NCBI RefSeq assembly: GCF_013141765.1
Contig: NZ_WHOD01000106.1
Location: forward strand, 1-64,000
Reading direction: 5' to 3'
Length of the DNA: 64,000 bases
Source: Paenibacillus foliorum
Lineage (GTDB): Bacteria > Bacillota > Bacilli > Paenibacillales > NBRC-103111
In this document: positions 53,604 through 63,044 of the stretch, in pieces
How the letters are laid out: each line of letters begins with the position of its first letter
Position numbering within the stretch: position 1 is the first letter of the stretch
Translations under genes and position numbers: made by a program
Notes under the pieces: model-generated
Seen by the model: the letters and a program-made list of their open reading frames with translations, nothing else
The model's database searches: none
Told to the model about the DNA's origin: nothing

Positions 53604-53631
53604 CTAGTATGCGCGTATGAGCGCATACTAG
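53604..53631. terminator. Hairpin after the dapA-like gene
   Basis: CTAGTATGCGC-6 nt-GCGCATACTAG has perfect 11-bp arms ten bases past the stop, between convergent genes. There is no T run. Confidence 0.55.
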
Positions 53632-53682
53632 TGCCCTTCAATCCACAATAGATGCGATATAGCTCCCGTTTTCCATCCTATG

Positions 53683-54738
53683 TCAAACAGGTGTCTCCTC
53701 TAATTGACGTAACCGCTCCACAATCCTACGTTTACGATAAAGCATCTTCCCGGTCTCTGCTACCTGATGAAGTGATTCGCGGTTCGAATATGCACCGAAT
53801 AGTGTTCCAGCTATGGGTACCAGCTGGAACAGCTTCTTCATACCGAAGCTATCTCGGTAAGCGGAGACAACCTCACGCCATCCTTGCAGCTGGCTCATGA
53901 CCTGAACAGACATATCTTGGTTATCGTATTCGGCAAGCTCTTCGAGAATTGCCTTCTTTCCAACAATGTCGGAGGAAGAAAACTGCAAGCACTTAATAAT
54001 GAAGGTGCGTTCTCTCGGGTCCCTTGGATTAAATCCGTAGCATAAAGCAAGCTCCTGCAATACCTTCAGTGACAGTCCCAGCATGGCGGGAATGTCTGCT
54101 ACTATCGTAAACAGCCCGCCGAATCCGGTTGCCGCTCCTTGAACAGTCGCCATATTTGTTCGGCTTTCCCCAAGCTCATCAGCTACCCGATCCATCACAG
54201 CGAGCGGAAGCTCCTTAACCTCCCTAGTCTCCTTAGTCTCTCTACTTTCTTTTCCTTCCTTACCTTCCGTATTCTCCTTACTCTCCTTAATCTCCGTACT
54301 CTGTATAGTCTCATTAACCCCCGTACTCTCTTTACTCTCCCTGCTCTCGATAGTCTCATGAACTCCCGTACTCTCTTTACTCTCCCTGCTCTCGATAGTC
54401 TCATGAACTCCCGTACTCTCTTTATTCACGATAGTCTCGGTAATCTCTATGGGTCCAGCAGTCTCCGCCTCAAGCGAGCGCTCCTCCTTACGAAATTCCC
54501 GTTGAAGCTTGTCCTGGATTGTCTTCTCGGACACAAGATAGTCTCCTCCGGTTTGAATGAATCGGCCTATTTCATTCAGCGCCATCTCTATTTTGTCCTG
54601 AATTAATTTCGGAGTCCATTTATCCAGCAAAACGAAGGGTAACCGGCCGAGCTTCTCCCAGAACCATAAATCCTTCTGCCCTTTTTCCCATCGAATTATA
54701 GTTTGAAGCTCCTGCAGCAGCTGTTCTTTATTTTCCAT
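53683..54738 (-). CDS. EcsC family protein with expanded Glu/Ser/Thr repeat
   Basis: A 351-residue protein. The N-terminal part (1-85) is followed by a repetitive hydrophilic stretch (about 88-175) built from 15-residue units near ESRESKESTGVHETI, then an EcsC domain (about 190-351; FGGLFTIVADIPAMLGLSLK, FGMKKLFQLVPIAGTLFGAY). EcsC is linked to an ABC transporter in B. subtilis, but the function of the family is unclear. The repeat is probably disordered and variable between strains. AGGAGAGG precedes the ATG at 54738. Confidence 0.78.
   Translation of the reverse strand: MENKEQLLQELQTIIRWEKGQKDLWFWEKLGRLPFVLLDKWTPKLIQDKIEMALNEIGRFIQTGGDYLVSEKTIQDKLQREFRKEERSLEAETAGPIEITETIVNKESTGVHETIESRESKESTGVHETIESRESKESTGVNETIQSTEIKESKENTEGKEGKESRETKETREVKELPLAVMDRVADELGESRTNMATVQGAATGFGGLFTIVADIPAMLGLSLKVLQELALCYGFNPRDPRERTFIIKCLQFSSSDIVGKKAILEELAEYDNQDMSVQVMSQLQGWREVVSAYRDSFGMKKLFQLVPIAGTLFGAYSNRESLHQVAETGKMLYRKRRIVERLRQLEETPV
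54320..54424. repeat. 45-bp tandem repeat in the EcsC-like gene
   Basis: Two identical 45-bp units (54320-54364 and 54365-54409; each starts CCCGTACTCTCTTTACTCTC) and the first 15 bp of a third. Decayed relatives lie on both sides. The 45-bp period is 15 codons, so unit number can change without frameshift. Confidence 0.9.
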
Positions 54739-55172
54739 ACTGTTTAATCCTCTCCTCTTTACTTCCAATACGTAAGATTAACGAAATGAGATTCATTTAT
54801 TAAAACTTGCGTATTTTTCATCTAAGAAGATAGTTAGATAAATTCTACTAGTGTATCGCACAAATGAATTCGACTCCTTACGCATTAATCCAGGTATATT
54901 CCTATGCTTCTGAAGAAATGTATAAATATGGGCTTCCTTAGCACTCTAGCACGGTGAAATGCTCCTATTATTTCCATGCCAAGAAAAGCCTTTGGAAGGA
55001 TCCAAAGACTTTTTTGTATGGCTATTTTTATTAAGACCTCGAGCTGACCTGAACAAGTATATGAAGAGCGCGTTTGGTAACGATTATGTAACTTTCCATG
55101 GTCTTCTACCAAGGAACACCCACAGAAGCATCTTAACTACGCTAAGGCAAATCACTCAACTCTCATTGATGT
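54739..55172. other. Gene-free stretch
   Basis: About 430 bp with no credible gene on either strand; open frames here lack ribosome binding sites. The only clear element is the hairpin at 54984-55015. Confidence 0.55.
54984..55015. terminator. Bidirectional terminator
   Basis: AAAAG-c-CTTTGG-6 nt-CCAAAG-a-CTTTT with T runs on both sides. It would end the minus-strand AbrB-family gene, about 160 bp after its stop. Confidence 0.7.
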
Positions 55173-56306
55173 TCAACTATTTCCGTTCGAATGTGCAGCA
55201 GTATTTCTGCGGAAATATCGGAATCCCCATCGCAGAATATAGGGAACAATAAACAAAATAAATAATATACGGAACATTTGATAGGCAACTACTAAAGAAA
55301 CATCAGCACCTACAAGAGTAGCGGTAACTCCCATCTCCGTCATCCCGCCTGGGGACATTCCTAGAAAAGCCGTCAACAATGACATCGGAAGGACTAAGCT
55401 GAATACGTAGGACAGTCCTATGGAGAATCCGATTACAGCAACATTACCTAAAATGGTATAGGGCAGCAGTCGTCTCCAATTGCTAAGGCTGCTCAGCTTG
55501 ATCCCTAGTCCCATATAAATGCCTAAGCTCCACTGGGCCACCAATACAAATAAAGAAGGGAGATGTGGCGGCTCTAAGCCTGACACTGTAAAAGTAGCAG
55601 CAGCCAAAATAGGCCCGAGGAAATAGGCTGTTGGGAAACGAAGCTTCACAGCTATCCAAGTAGCAGCGGCCACGCCTACTACAATCAGACATGAGAATAT
55701 AGGCCGGGAGATCACCGCCTCACTCCAGCTTATGAGAGAACCAACGAGCGTATTCCCAGCGCCTCCATTCGCTATACTACTCCCTACACCTGCGCTTCCT
55801 GCTACAAACCCATCAGCAGCCAAGCCATGGACAGCAACAAAAGGAATCACAAATACTACCATCAGCAAGCGTATAGTTTGCATAAAGGCGACTACCGCTT
55901 TATCTGCCCCTTCGATTTCTTCACTGAGCACAATCATCTGCGATAAGCCTCCGGGTATACTGCCGATGGCACTGCTTGCCGGGTTTACTCCGGTTTGGCG
56001 GGCTGTAATAAAGGCAATACCCAAGCTAAAAGCAATCGTCAGCAGCGTTGCGATAAACATGGATGGCAGCTGGGAGGAGATTTGCTTGGCACTGTTCAAT
56101 GTGAAGGAGAGCCCCATACTGTAGCCTAGCAGCAGCAGGCCCCCATTGCGCAGCCAGATCGGCCATACCAGGCTTCGGCGTGTACAAGCAGTCCAAAGAA
56201 GTACCGCTGCTAAGGGTCCAAGCATCCAGCTCAGCGGCACATTCAGAAGCGTAAACAGCATCCCACCCACAAAGGTGATGAGGATCGTTTCCAATATCCG
56301 TTTCAT
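55173..56306 (-). CDS. AbrB family membrane protein (ammonia monooxygenase-like)
   Basis: A 377-residue polytopic protein with about ten helices in two similar halves: NVPLSWMLGPLAAVLLWTAC in the first and KLRFPTAYFLGPILAAATFT in the second. The glycine-rich SIPGGLSQMIVLSEEIEGAD and SPGGMTEMGVTATLVGADVS repeat the same motif. The family name comes from an E. coli gene; transport function is likely but substrate is unknown. It is unrelated to the transition-state regulator AbrB. GAGG precedes the ATG. Confidence 0.85.
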   Translation of the reverse strand: MKRILETILITFVGGMLFTLLNVPLSWMLGPLAAVLLWTACTRRSLVWPIWLRNGGLLLLGYSMGLSFTLNSAKQISSQLPSMFIATLLTIAFSLGIAFITARQTGVNPASSAIGSIPGGLSQMIVLSEEIEGADKAVVAFMQTIRLLMVVFVIPFVAVHGLAADGFVAGSAGVGSSIANGGAGNTLVGSLISWSEAVISRPIFSCLIVVGVAAATWIAVKLRFPTAYFLGPILAAATFTVSGLEPPHLPSLFVLVAQWSLGIYMGLGIKLSSLSNWRRLLPYTILGNVAVIGFSIGLSYVFSLVLPMSLLTAFLGMSPGGMTEMGVTATLVGADVSLVVAYQMFRILFILFIVPYILRWGFRYFRRNTAAHSNGNS

Positions 56307-56441
56307 GTTGTTTTCCTCTTTTCGTAGAGCCTACATTCATTCATTCTACACATTCTGCTATTATATCAAAACAAGACCGTACAGCACATGAAAGTGTTGT
56401 ACGGCCTCCTCTATGAACTTCTTTATATTTGGCTCTATCCT

Positions 56442-57728
56442 CTAAAATTTCACCAAATCCGCAACATTTACAGCTTGACCTGTACGAAGTGAACGGTTTC
56501 CTGCAATACCTGTAAGTATGGACATCGCGCCATCTACATGTGATGCTGCACGATTGAATCGGTCTGGTGTAGGCTCTCCGAACAAATCATTAAGCAATAC
56601 CGGATCCCCGCCGCCATGGCCGCCCTTGCCTTCTTCTACTGTTACTTCATAAGGCTTATCAAACAATGGATGAACCAGGATTTTCTTCCCAGTTACCGCA
56701 CCTTCCAGACCCTGCTCGCCGCCTGAATTGACGTATGATTGCTCAACTACATTCATCTCAATGCGTCCTTTAGTGCCGTTAAAGCAAACGCGGAAGCCTT
56801 CCCATGGTGCATATGCATACAGATTGTAGGTTAAGAATGCATTGCTGCGATATTTTACCATAACGCCCATCGTATCTTCTATATTAATGCCATCACCGAA
56901 TACGCTTTGGTCACGGTAATAACCGTCTTCCTTTTCAGCATCCAGATACATACCTTTTAAATTCCCGTTATCCTCCATGTGCAGAGCGAATGGATCATCC
57001 TTAGCATATTCGCTGCCATGAGCACGAGAATAAAACTTAGTTACTCCACGTTTCTCAGCATTCTCGCGGCCATAGAACATTAAGTCGCCAAGAGCGAAAA
57101 CGGTAGCAGGCTGCGTACCCAACCAGAAGTTAACCAGATCGAAATGATGCGTTGATTTATGAACCAGCAGACCGCCGCTGTTGCGTTTATCACGGTGCCA
57201 ACGACGGAAATAATCCGCTCCATGCTTCGTATTTAGCAGCCATTCGAAATGGACGGAGTTTACGTCACCGATAGTTCCATCAGCGATTAGCTCACGAATT
57301 TTCGTATTGTGCGGGGAGTAACGATAGTTAAAGGTTACCCGAAGCTTGCGCCCGGTACGTTTAACGGCATCCAGAATTTCCTGGCATTTATCTTCATCGA
57401 CCGTCATCGGTTTCTCAGAGATGACATCGCAACCAAGCTCCATTGCGCGGATAATATAAGTATGATGAGTCCGGTCAACGGTTGTAACGATCACGAAATC
57501 AGGCTTTGATTCCTCAATCATACGATCGAATTCTTCTGATTTGTAAGTAGGAAGGGGTCCAACTCCATGGGCTCCTATTTTTTTATTAGCAAAATCCATA
57601 CGAGTCTGGTTCACATCGCAAAATGCGACGAGTTCAGATGATTCTTTAAAATCCTTGACAATGGCGGAATAAAAAAAACTAGCGCGGCCGCCTGTACCAA
57701 CGAGAGCATATCTTTTACGAGATGACAT
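56442..57728 (-). CDS. Gfo/Idh/MocA family oxidoreductase
   Basis: A 428-residue predicted sugar dehydrogenase or glycosidase-like enzyme. The nucleotide loop is ALVGTGGRASF (about 8-18), followed by SEKPMTVDEDKC (the EKP motif, about 117) and HKSTHHFDLVNFWLGTQPAT (about 197-216). Length exceeds that of simple family members, so it may have an extended C-terminal lid. It is divergent from an AraC-type regulator, probably its controller. GGGAGG precedes the ATG by 8 nt. Confidence 0.85.
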   Translation of the reverse strand: MSSRKRYALVGTGGRASFFYSAIVKDFKESSELVAFCDVNQTRMDFANKKIGAHGVGPLPTYKSEEFDRMIEESKPDFVIVTTVDRTHHTYIIRAMELGCDVISEKPMTVDEDKCQEILDAVKRTGRKLRVTFNYRYSPHNTKIRELIADGTIGDVNSVHFEWLLNTKHGADYFRRWHRDKRNSGGLLVHKSTHHFDLVNFWLGTQPATVFALGDLMFYGRENAEKRGVTKFYSRAHGSEYAKDDPFALHMEDNGNLKGMYLDAEKEDGYYRDQSVFGDGINIEDTMGVMVKYRSNAFLTYNLYAYAPWEGFRVCFNGTKGRIEMNVVEQSYVNSGGEQGLEGAVTGKKILVHPLFDKPYEVTVEEGKGGHGGGDPVLLNDLFGEPTPDRFNRAASHVDGAMSILTGIAGNRSLRTGQAVNVADLVKF

Positions 57729-57747
57729 CTATTCTTCCTCCCTTGTC

Positions 57748-57779
57748 TATGTTATTGTGATTATAGCGCAATAAACATA
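57748..57779. promoter_or_regulatory. Imperfect inverted repeat between the oxidoreductase and AraC genes
   Basis: TATGTTATTG-11 nt-CAATAAACATA pair with one bulged base. It is a candidate regulatory site in the divergent region, AT-rich and unassigned. Confidence 0.4.
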
Positions 57780-57864
57780 ATATAACCGTACTATAATTGC
57801 TGAAATTTAAATTTTTCTACATTTCTTGCAGTCAAGATCTGCATGGTCATAGGAGGAGCATTTC

Positions 57865-58734
57865 ATGAAAGACAGCAGCCCATCCGATATGAAGCTTTCA
57901 TTTTCCTCAGATAAGGGACTTTTCCATCTAGATCATTCTATTCGCACAAGCCCCTATAACATGACTCAGAACCATTCGCATGATTCCTACGAAATTTATT
58001 ATATGCGTGCGGGAGAACGCTTTTATTTCATTAAAGACCGCTCCTACCATGTAAAAAGGGGTGATCTTGTGCTTATCCAGCCCAACGTTCTGCATAAAAC
58101 AACCGAGTCCTATTCCCCCAATCATGAGCGAATATTGATCAATTTCAAGACTGCGTTCATGCTGAGGATTAACAGTGAGATAGCACCTGATTTACTTCAA
58201 GTGTTCGAGGAGGGTCCCGTGCTCCATCCCGATGCTCGCGAATTAATTATTATAGAATCGATCATGGACAAGATGCTGCGGGAGCAAAAGCAGGGAGAGC
58301 CGGATACAGTGGGCTACATTAAGCTGCTGCTTGGGGAGCTGCTGCTGCTGATTAATCGGCATGTCCGCCAGACAGACCGTAAAAGCAAAACCTCCGACCA
58401 TCCAACCACTCTACACCGAAAGGTATCCGATATGGTCAAACACATCAATGAGAACTTTCGAGAGCCGCTGTCGTTAAAGTCACTCGCCGAGCATTTTCAT
58501 ATCAGTCCGTTTTACTTGTGCCGCATTTATAAGGAGGTTACCGGCTTCACTGTCGTTGAATATGTTAATCAGGTGCGTGTGCAGGAAGCCCAGATGCTTC
58601 TAAAAACAACACGCAGCTCTGTAACCGAAATTACGGAAAAGGTCGGCTTCGAAAGCAGCACTCATTTCGGCCGAATTTTCAAATCGCTATGCGGCATGTC
58701 ACCGTTGCAGTATCGAAAACTAAACAAAATGTAA
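57865..58734 (+). CDS. AraC family regulator with N-terminal cupin
   Basis: A 289-residue regulator. A cupin-like sugar-sensing domain (about 15-150; NHSHDSYEIYYMRAGERFYF, VKRGDLVLIQPNVLHKT) precedes the paired helix-turn-helix domain (about 190-288; PLSLKSLAEHFHISPFYLCR, ITEKVGFESSTHFGRIFKSL). The SH motif in the cupin is usual. It likely activates the divergent Gfo/Idh gene. AGGAGGAG precedes the ATG. Confidence 0.9.
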   Translation: MKDSSPSDMKLSFSSDKGLFHLDHSIRTSPYNMTQNHSHDSYEIYYMRAGERFYFIKDRSYHVKRGDLVLIQPNVLHKTTESYSPNHERILINFKTAFMLRINSEIAPDLLQVFEEGPVLHPDARELIIIESIMDKMLREQKQGEPDTVGYIKLLLGELLLLINRHVRQTDRKSKTSDHPTTLHRKVSDMVKHINENFREPLSLKSLAEHFHISPFYLCRIYKEVTGFTVVEYVNQVRVQEAQMLLKTTRSSVTEITEKVGFESSTHFGRIFKSLCGMSPLQYRKLNKM

Positions 58735-58761
58735 TACACATAGCTACATTCACATATCAAA

Positions 58762-58880
58762 AAAAGGACCCCGAGCAGGCAGTGAACTGTGAACTATAAC
58801 ACGAGTGATAGACACTTTGTTAAGAAGTGCCTGTCTTTCGGGCTACTGTTCACAGCATCGTGCTGCTTCAGGGTCCTTTT
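58762..58880. other. Structured intergenic element between convergent genes
   Basis: A closing stem AAAAGGACCC (58762-58771) / GGGTCCTTTT (58871-58880) is perfect over 10 bp. It is followed inward by GAGCAG/CTGCTT, CTGTGAAC (58787-58794) / GTTCACAG (58848-58855), and a hairpin CACTT-7 nt-AAGTG (58813-58829). A and T runs flank the outside, so the outer stem could terminate transcription both ways. The inner domain of about 90 nt is unusually ordered for a terminator loop. Confidence 0.7.
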
Positions 58881-58931
58881 ACATCGTTACCTAAACGCTA
58901 CTACGTTATCTGTTCAAATAAACGGGTGATC

Positions 58932-60047
58932 TTACACTAAATTCTCTGGATTTAATTGCTCCAGCTCAGGAATTACAAACCTTCCATCCTTGCGGATTAG
59001 AACATCATCGAAGTAAATTTCCCCGCCGCCGAACTCTGGCCGTTGAATAAGCACCATATCCCAATGGACGGAGGAGCGATTAGTGTTATCTGCATCCTCA
59101 TAGGCGTTGCCAGGTGTGAAGTGGATGCTTCCATCGATTTTCTCATCAAACAAAATATCCTTCATAGGCTGCTTGATATACGGATTGACTCCGATAGCAA
59201 ATTCACCGATATAACGAGACCCCTCGTCTGTATCCAATATTTCATTGATTCGTTTGGTGTTATTGCTTGTTGCTTCGATGATTTTACCGTTCTCAAATTT
59301 CAACATTACATTTTCAAACGAGGTTCCCGTATAAATAGTTGGTGTATTATAAGTAATCACACCGTTTACCGAATTTTTGACTGGAGCGGTGAATACCTCG
59401 CCATCCGGAATGTTGTGCGCTCCTGCACATGGAATAGATGGAATACCTTTGATAGAAAAGGTCAGGTCGGTCCCTGGGGAAACCAGGTGAACTTTGTCCG
59501 TACGATCCATTAGGGAGACTAGGGACTCCATAGCTTTAGCCATTTTACTATAATCAAGGTTGCATACTTGGAAATAAAAGTCCTCAAATGCTTCGGTGCT
59601 CGTATTGGCTAATTGAGCCATGGAAGGGTTTGGATAGCGCATAACGCACCATTTGGTATGATTGACACGCCGATCTACGACTGGGCGCTGATATTCCTTC
59701 ACATAGAGCTTCATTTGTTCCTCTGGCACATCGGAGGTTTCGGTAATGTTATCTCCACTGCGAACGGCTATGTAGGCATGCATTTGCTTCATCCGTTGAA
59801 GCTCCAGCTCCATAAGTGTCTGGTATTGCTCCTTGGTTCCGTTAAGCATCAGGCTGCGAGTTACAGCAGGGTTGCGCAGCTCAACGAAAGGATGCCCACC
59901 TGCCGCAGACACCTCTTCTATTAAGCATTTAGACAGTTCTTGATCGGGCAGTCCAATCATCTCTAGCAGTATATTTTCACCAGGCTGCAAATTTACAGAA
60001 TAACGGATCAAATTATTAGCCATTATCTTAAGTCTTGGATCTCTCAT
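58932..60047 (-). CDS. Aminopeptidase T-type metallopeptidase (M29)
   Basis: A 371-residue M29 family metallo-aminopeptidase. Conserved segments are VNLQPGENILLEMIG, LVSPGTDLTFSIKG, NIPDGEVFTAPVKNSVNG (Glu ligand), GRSRYIGEFAIG-like EGSRYIGEFAIGVN, IHFTPGNAYE and SSVHWDMVLIQRP (His-x-Asp ligands). Cytoplasmic. GGAG precedes the ATG. It faces the AraC gene across the structured element. Confidence 0.88.
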   Translation of the reverse strand: MRDPRLKIMANNLIRYSVNLQPGENILLEMIGLPDQELSKCLIEEVSAAGGHPFVELRNPAVTRSLMLNGTKEQYQTLMELELQRMKQMHAYIAVRSGDNITETSDVPEEQMKLYVKEYQRPVVDRRVNHTKWCVMRYPNPSMAQLANTSTEAFEDFYFQVCNLDYSKMAKAMESLVSLMDRTDKVHLVSPGTDLTFSIKGIPSIPCAGAHNIPDGEVFTAPVKNSVNGVITYNTPTIYTGTSFENVMLKFENGKIIEATSNNTKRINEILDTDEGSRYIGEFAIGVNPYIKQPMKDILFDEKIDGSIHFTPGNAYEDADNTNRSSVHWDMVLIQRPEFGGGEIYFDDVLIRKDGRFVIPELEQLNPENLV

Positions 60048-60146
60048 TTCAACATCGCTCCTTTATTCTTTTACCTCTATTCAATGTAACCAATTTTGCT
60101 GAAAACATCAAATTTACTGTTCTGAAATAAATAATAAAAATCACCC

Positions 60147-60641
60147 TCATGACTGAGGATGATAGTGTTGGATGGCTCCATATTCATCTACATGCAAGGC
60201 TTCCAGCTTAGGCAAGAATGGATCAAATATAAGCAGCTCCTCTGGGTGGAATGCATTAGCTACTTCCCGTTCGGCGCTTTCAGGCGAATCCGAGCCGTGG
60301 ATTATATTATTGCCTTTATCTGTTGCAAAATCACCGCGAATCGTCCCAGGCGCCGCTTCCAGCGGGTTGGTCTTACCTATCATTAAGCGGGACATAGCAA
60401 CAACCCCTTCCCCCTGCCACACCATGGCAAACACTGGACCGGATGTGATAAACTCCAGCAGTTCACCATAAAAGGGTTTGTCCGTATGCTCAGCATAGTG
60501 GGCTTCAGCCTGCGCCATTGTCATTCTCATTAGCTTGGCTCCTATAAGCTCAAAGCCTTTCTCCTCAAATCGCTGAACCAATTTACCTATCATCCTTCGC
60601 TGTACTGCATCCGGTTTAAGCATCAAAAATGTTTTTTCCAT
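60147..60641 (-). CDS. ndk: Nucleoside diphosphate kinase
   Basis: A 164-residue NDK that balances nucleoside triphosphates through a phospho-His intermediate. The start segment is EKTFLMLKPDAVQRRMIGKL; the active-site His is in NIIHGSDSPESAEREVANAF. Length exceeds the usual 148 by about 16 residues because of a C-terminal extension (LPKLEALHVDEYGAIQHYHP). The ATG at 60641 was chosen by homology; its AGGA site is very close to the start. Upstream in-frame codons are not part of the family. Confidence 0.93.
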   Translation of the reverse strand: MEKTFLMLKPDAVQRRMIGKLVQRFEEKGFELIGAKLMRMTMAQAEAHYAEHTDKPFYGELLEFITSGPVFAMVWQGEGVVAMSRLMIGKTNPLEAAPGTIRGDFATDKGNNIIHGSDSPESAEREVANAFHPEELLIFDPFLPKLEALHVDEYGAIQHYHPQS

Positions 60642-60725
60642 ATTCCTGCACCCCATCTTGTGTTGTATTGATCTTAGTAACATCCCATTATTACCCAAAA
60701 AATGCCCCTTCACTCCCCGAGCAAA

Positions 60726-60772
60726 AATAAAGCTAAATCACTCCGCTTCGCGGCAGTTGATTTAGCTTTATT
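60726..60772 (-). terminator. Strong terminator between the ABC exporter operon and ndk
   Basis: AATAAAGCTAAATCA and TGATTTAGCTTTATT form a perfect 15-bp stem around a 17-nt loop that holds its own CCGC-ttc-GCGG hairpin. On the minus strand it is followed by TTTT. It ends transcription from the ABC exporter genes. Confidence 0.85.
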
Positions 60773-60832
60773 GAAGTACATTCTATTCACTATTCAATTC
60801 AAGCACTTATCCTCTGACAATCATAAAATCTT

Positions 60833-62956
60833 TTAAAGTGCGGCAGCCGTTGTTCCTACATTAGAAGTAGTAGATGATATTCGGGCCCCTTTTTTCCCTT
60901 GCTGCAATTCATACATTTGATAATATTTGCCGCCTAACACCATCAACTCATCATGTGTTCCACGCTCAACGATCTCCCCACGATCCAGCACGAGGATAAG
61001 ATCTGCACTCTTTATTGTCGATAAGCGATGTGCGATCACAAAGGTTGTGCGCCCTTTCTTTACGATATCGAGCGCTTCTTGGATGACAGCCTCTGTCTCG
61101 GTATCGATGTTCGAGGTCGCTTCATCCAGAATGAGAATTGCCGGGTCGAAGGCTAGAGCCCTAGCGAATGATATCAGCTGGCGTTGTCCTGCGGAAAGCG
61201 TACTGCCTTTCTCGATGACAGGCTCGTCGATACCCAAAGGTAAATGTGAGAGCGCTCGGTCCGCACCGACATCCCGCAGCGCTTTCTCAATAGTATCTCT
61301 TGAAATCGCGGAGTGGTTAAGCGACACATTAGAAGCAATTGTACCTGTAAACAGGAAGGGATCCTGAAGCACGATACCCATATGATTACGAAGTGTTTGA
61401 CGAGGTATTCCTCGAATCTCCTGTCCGTCAATCGTGATGCTTCCCGAGTCTACGTCGTAGAATCGAAAGATCAAGTTAAGAATTGAACTTTTGCCTGATC
61501 CCGTATGTCCGACGAGAGCAACAGTCTGGCCTTGCCGCGCTTCAAACGATATCCCTTTCAACACAGGCTCACCTTCTTTATAAGAAAACCCAACTTTATC
61601 AAATACCACATTCCCTTTGTAGCGCGCCATTTTTTCATCGGAGACATCTTCTCCCTCTTCGTCCATCAGAACGAATACACGCTCCGCGCTGACAAAGGCC
61701 TGCTCCATGTTGGGAAGCTGGTTAACGATATTGACGATTGGCTGAAACATTCGGTTTAAGAAATCGACGAATGCGTAGAGTACGCCAAGGGAAACCCCTC
61801 CTACAACAGACCCTAGTGATATGCCGGAAAAATACCAAATCATAGCGATAAACGCAATATTACGCAAAACGCCTACCAAGTTATGCGACGTCAATGAATT
61901 CAAATTCAACATTTTGTTACGGTAATCGAAATACCGTTTATTGAATTGCTCGAATTCATGTTCCTGCTTCTTCTCCCTACGGAACGACTGAATAATAGGC
62001 ATACCTTGAATGGATTCATTAATCATTCCGTTCATTTCAGAGAGAGTGGAGCGAATAACCCGATTGTAATAGGCTGCAAATTTCCGATAGATGATGATCC
62101 ATACCGCTAGTATCGGAATAATGAGCATACAGATGAGCGCTAGACGTACGTCAAGTAGAAACATAGCACCCAGAATCGCAACGATATACAGCGTTCCCGA
62201 AAAGAAGTTAGCCAGTACCGTCACATACAGCTCCTTGATCGCTTCGGTATCGTTCGTAATTCGTGATACTACTTTACCAGCAGGCAAGTTATCAAAATAG
62301 CGGATCGGAAGACGGTTGATATGTGCAAACACATCATCCCTCATCCTTTGAATAATCCGATTGGCAGAAGCCTGAAGCCAATAACGCTGCCCGTAGCTGA
62401 ACAATGCCGAAACAGCTATCAGCGCCATGGATAACAATGCCAAGCTAATAATAGCTCCGAGCTCGGGTTTATAAAATTCATATAATTGCTCTTTAGAAAG
62501 ATGCTGCGCGTTATATTTCGTTACCGTATCCTTCTTGGTTATAATTAACTCTGTAGCTCCGTCAGCCGTCAAAGATATAGAACGTTCACCGTCCTCTTTA
62601 ATGCCTCCGGGCACAAAGAAGAAATCTCGGCCCACTTGGAGAACACGCGCTTCCTTTTTCTGCTCGTTCACCGGTACTCGATCTACCCGCATCCAATAAG
62701 CGCCGGCATAAGCCACGCTGTCCACAGAGCCCGCCTCTACTTCATACCAAGGCTTCTCAATTCCAGCGATGTGCACATCTATAATTCGTTTGGCGATGAA
62801 CGGGCCAGTAAGCTCTGTCCCGATTGCAATAGCCAGCATAAGCAGTGCCAGTAGGATCGTCTTCTTATAGATTAGAGCATATTGCCATAAACGTTTTCCC
62901 GGACGCGCTCGCCTTACCGCCTCCCGATCTATTTCCAAATCCAAATCTCCACTCAT
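60833..62956 (-). CDS. ABC exporter subunit with consensus ATPase site (YheH-like)
   Basis: A 707-residue membrane-ATPase fusion. The transmembrane domain (about 25-420) has a large extracytoplasmic loop between helices 1 and 2 (about 60-155). The ATPase domain (about 455-690) has Walker A GHTGSGKSSI, signature LSAGQRQLISFARAL and Walker B ILILDEATSNID with the catalytic Glu. Start at 62956 follows GGAGG by 8 nt. It pairs with the upstream gene (63045 onward), whose ATPase site is degenerate, as in heterodimeric multidrug exporters such as YheHI and BmrCD. Confidence 0.9.
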   Translation of the reverse strand: MSGDLDLEIDREAVRRARPGKRLWQYALIYKKTILLALLMLAIAIGTELTGPFIAKRIIDVHIAGIEKPWYEVEAGSVDSVAYAGAYWMRVDRVPVNEQKKEARVLQVGRDFFFVPGGIKEDGERSISLTADGATELIITKKDTVTKYNAQHLSKEQLYEFYKPELGAIISLALLSMALIAVSALFSYGQRYWLQASANRIIQRMRDDVFAHINRLPIRYFDNLPAGKVVSRITNDTEAIKELYVTVLANFFSGTLYIVAILGAMFLLDVRLALICMLIIPILAVWIIIYRKFAAYYNRVIRSTLSEMNGMINESIQGMPIIQSFRREKKQEHEFEQFNKRYFDYRNKMLNLNSLTSHNLVGVLRNIAFIAMIWYFSGISLGSVVGGVSLGVLYAFVDFLNRMFQPIVNIVNQLPNMEQAFVSAERVFVLMDEEGEDVSDEKMARYKGNVVFDKVGFSYKEGEPVLKGISFEARQGQTVALVGHTGSGKSSILNLIFRFYDVDSGSITIDGQEIRGIPRQTLRNHMGIVLQDPFLFTGTIASNVSLNHSAISRDTIEKALRDVGADRALSHLPLGIDEPVIEKGSTLSAGQRQLISFARALAFDPAILILDEATSNIDTETEAVIQEALDIVKKGRTTFVIAHRLSTIKSADLILVLDRGEIVERGTHDELMVLGGKYYQMYELQQGKKGARISSTTSNVGTTAAAL

Positions 62957-63044
62957 AGTTGTTTCCTCCACCTTTCCATTCCAAGCTGTCCAAGCAGTTA
63001 CAAGCTTATTTATTGGCTTACCGGCTTGTTGCCTTAAACCCTAA

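Noticed and set aside
53604..53631. The perfect 11-bp inverted repeat after the dapA-like gene as a mobile-element end or attachment site.
   Set aside because: There is no second copy, target duplication or integrase; its place ten bases past a stop fits a transcript-end hairpin.
54139..54606. Open frame of 155 codons opposite the EcsC-like gene, rich in Leu/Arg/Thr repeats.
   Set aside because: It is the antisense of the 45-bp tandem repeat; the repetitive look comes from the sense-strand minisatellite.
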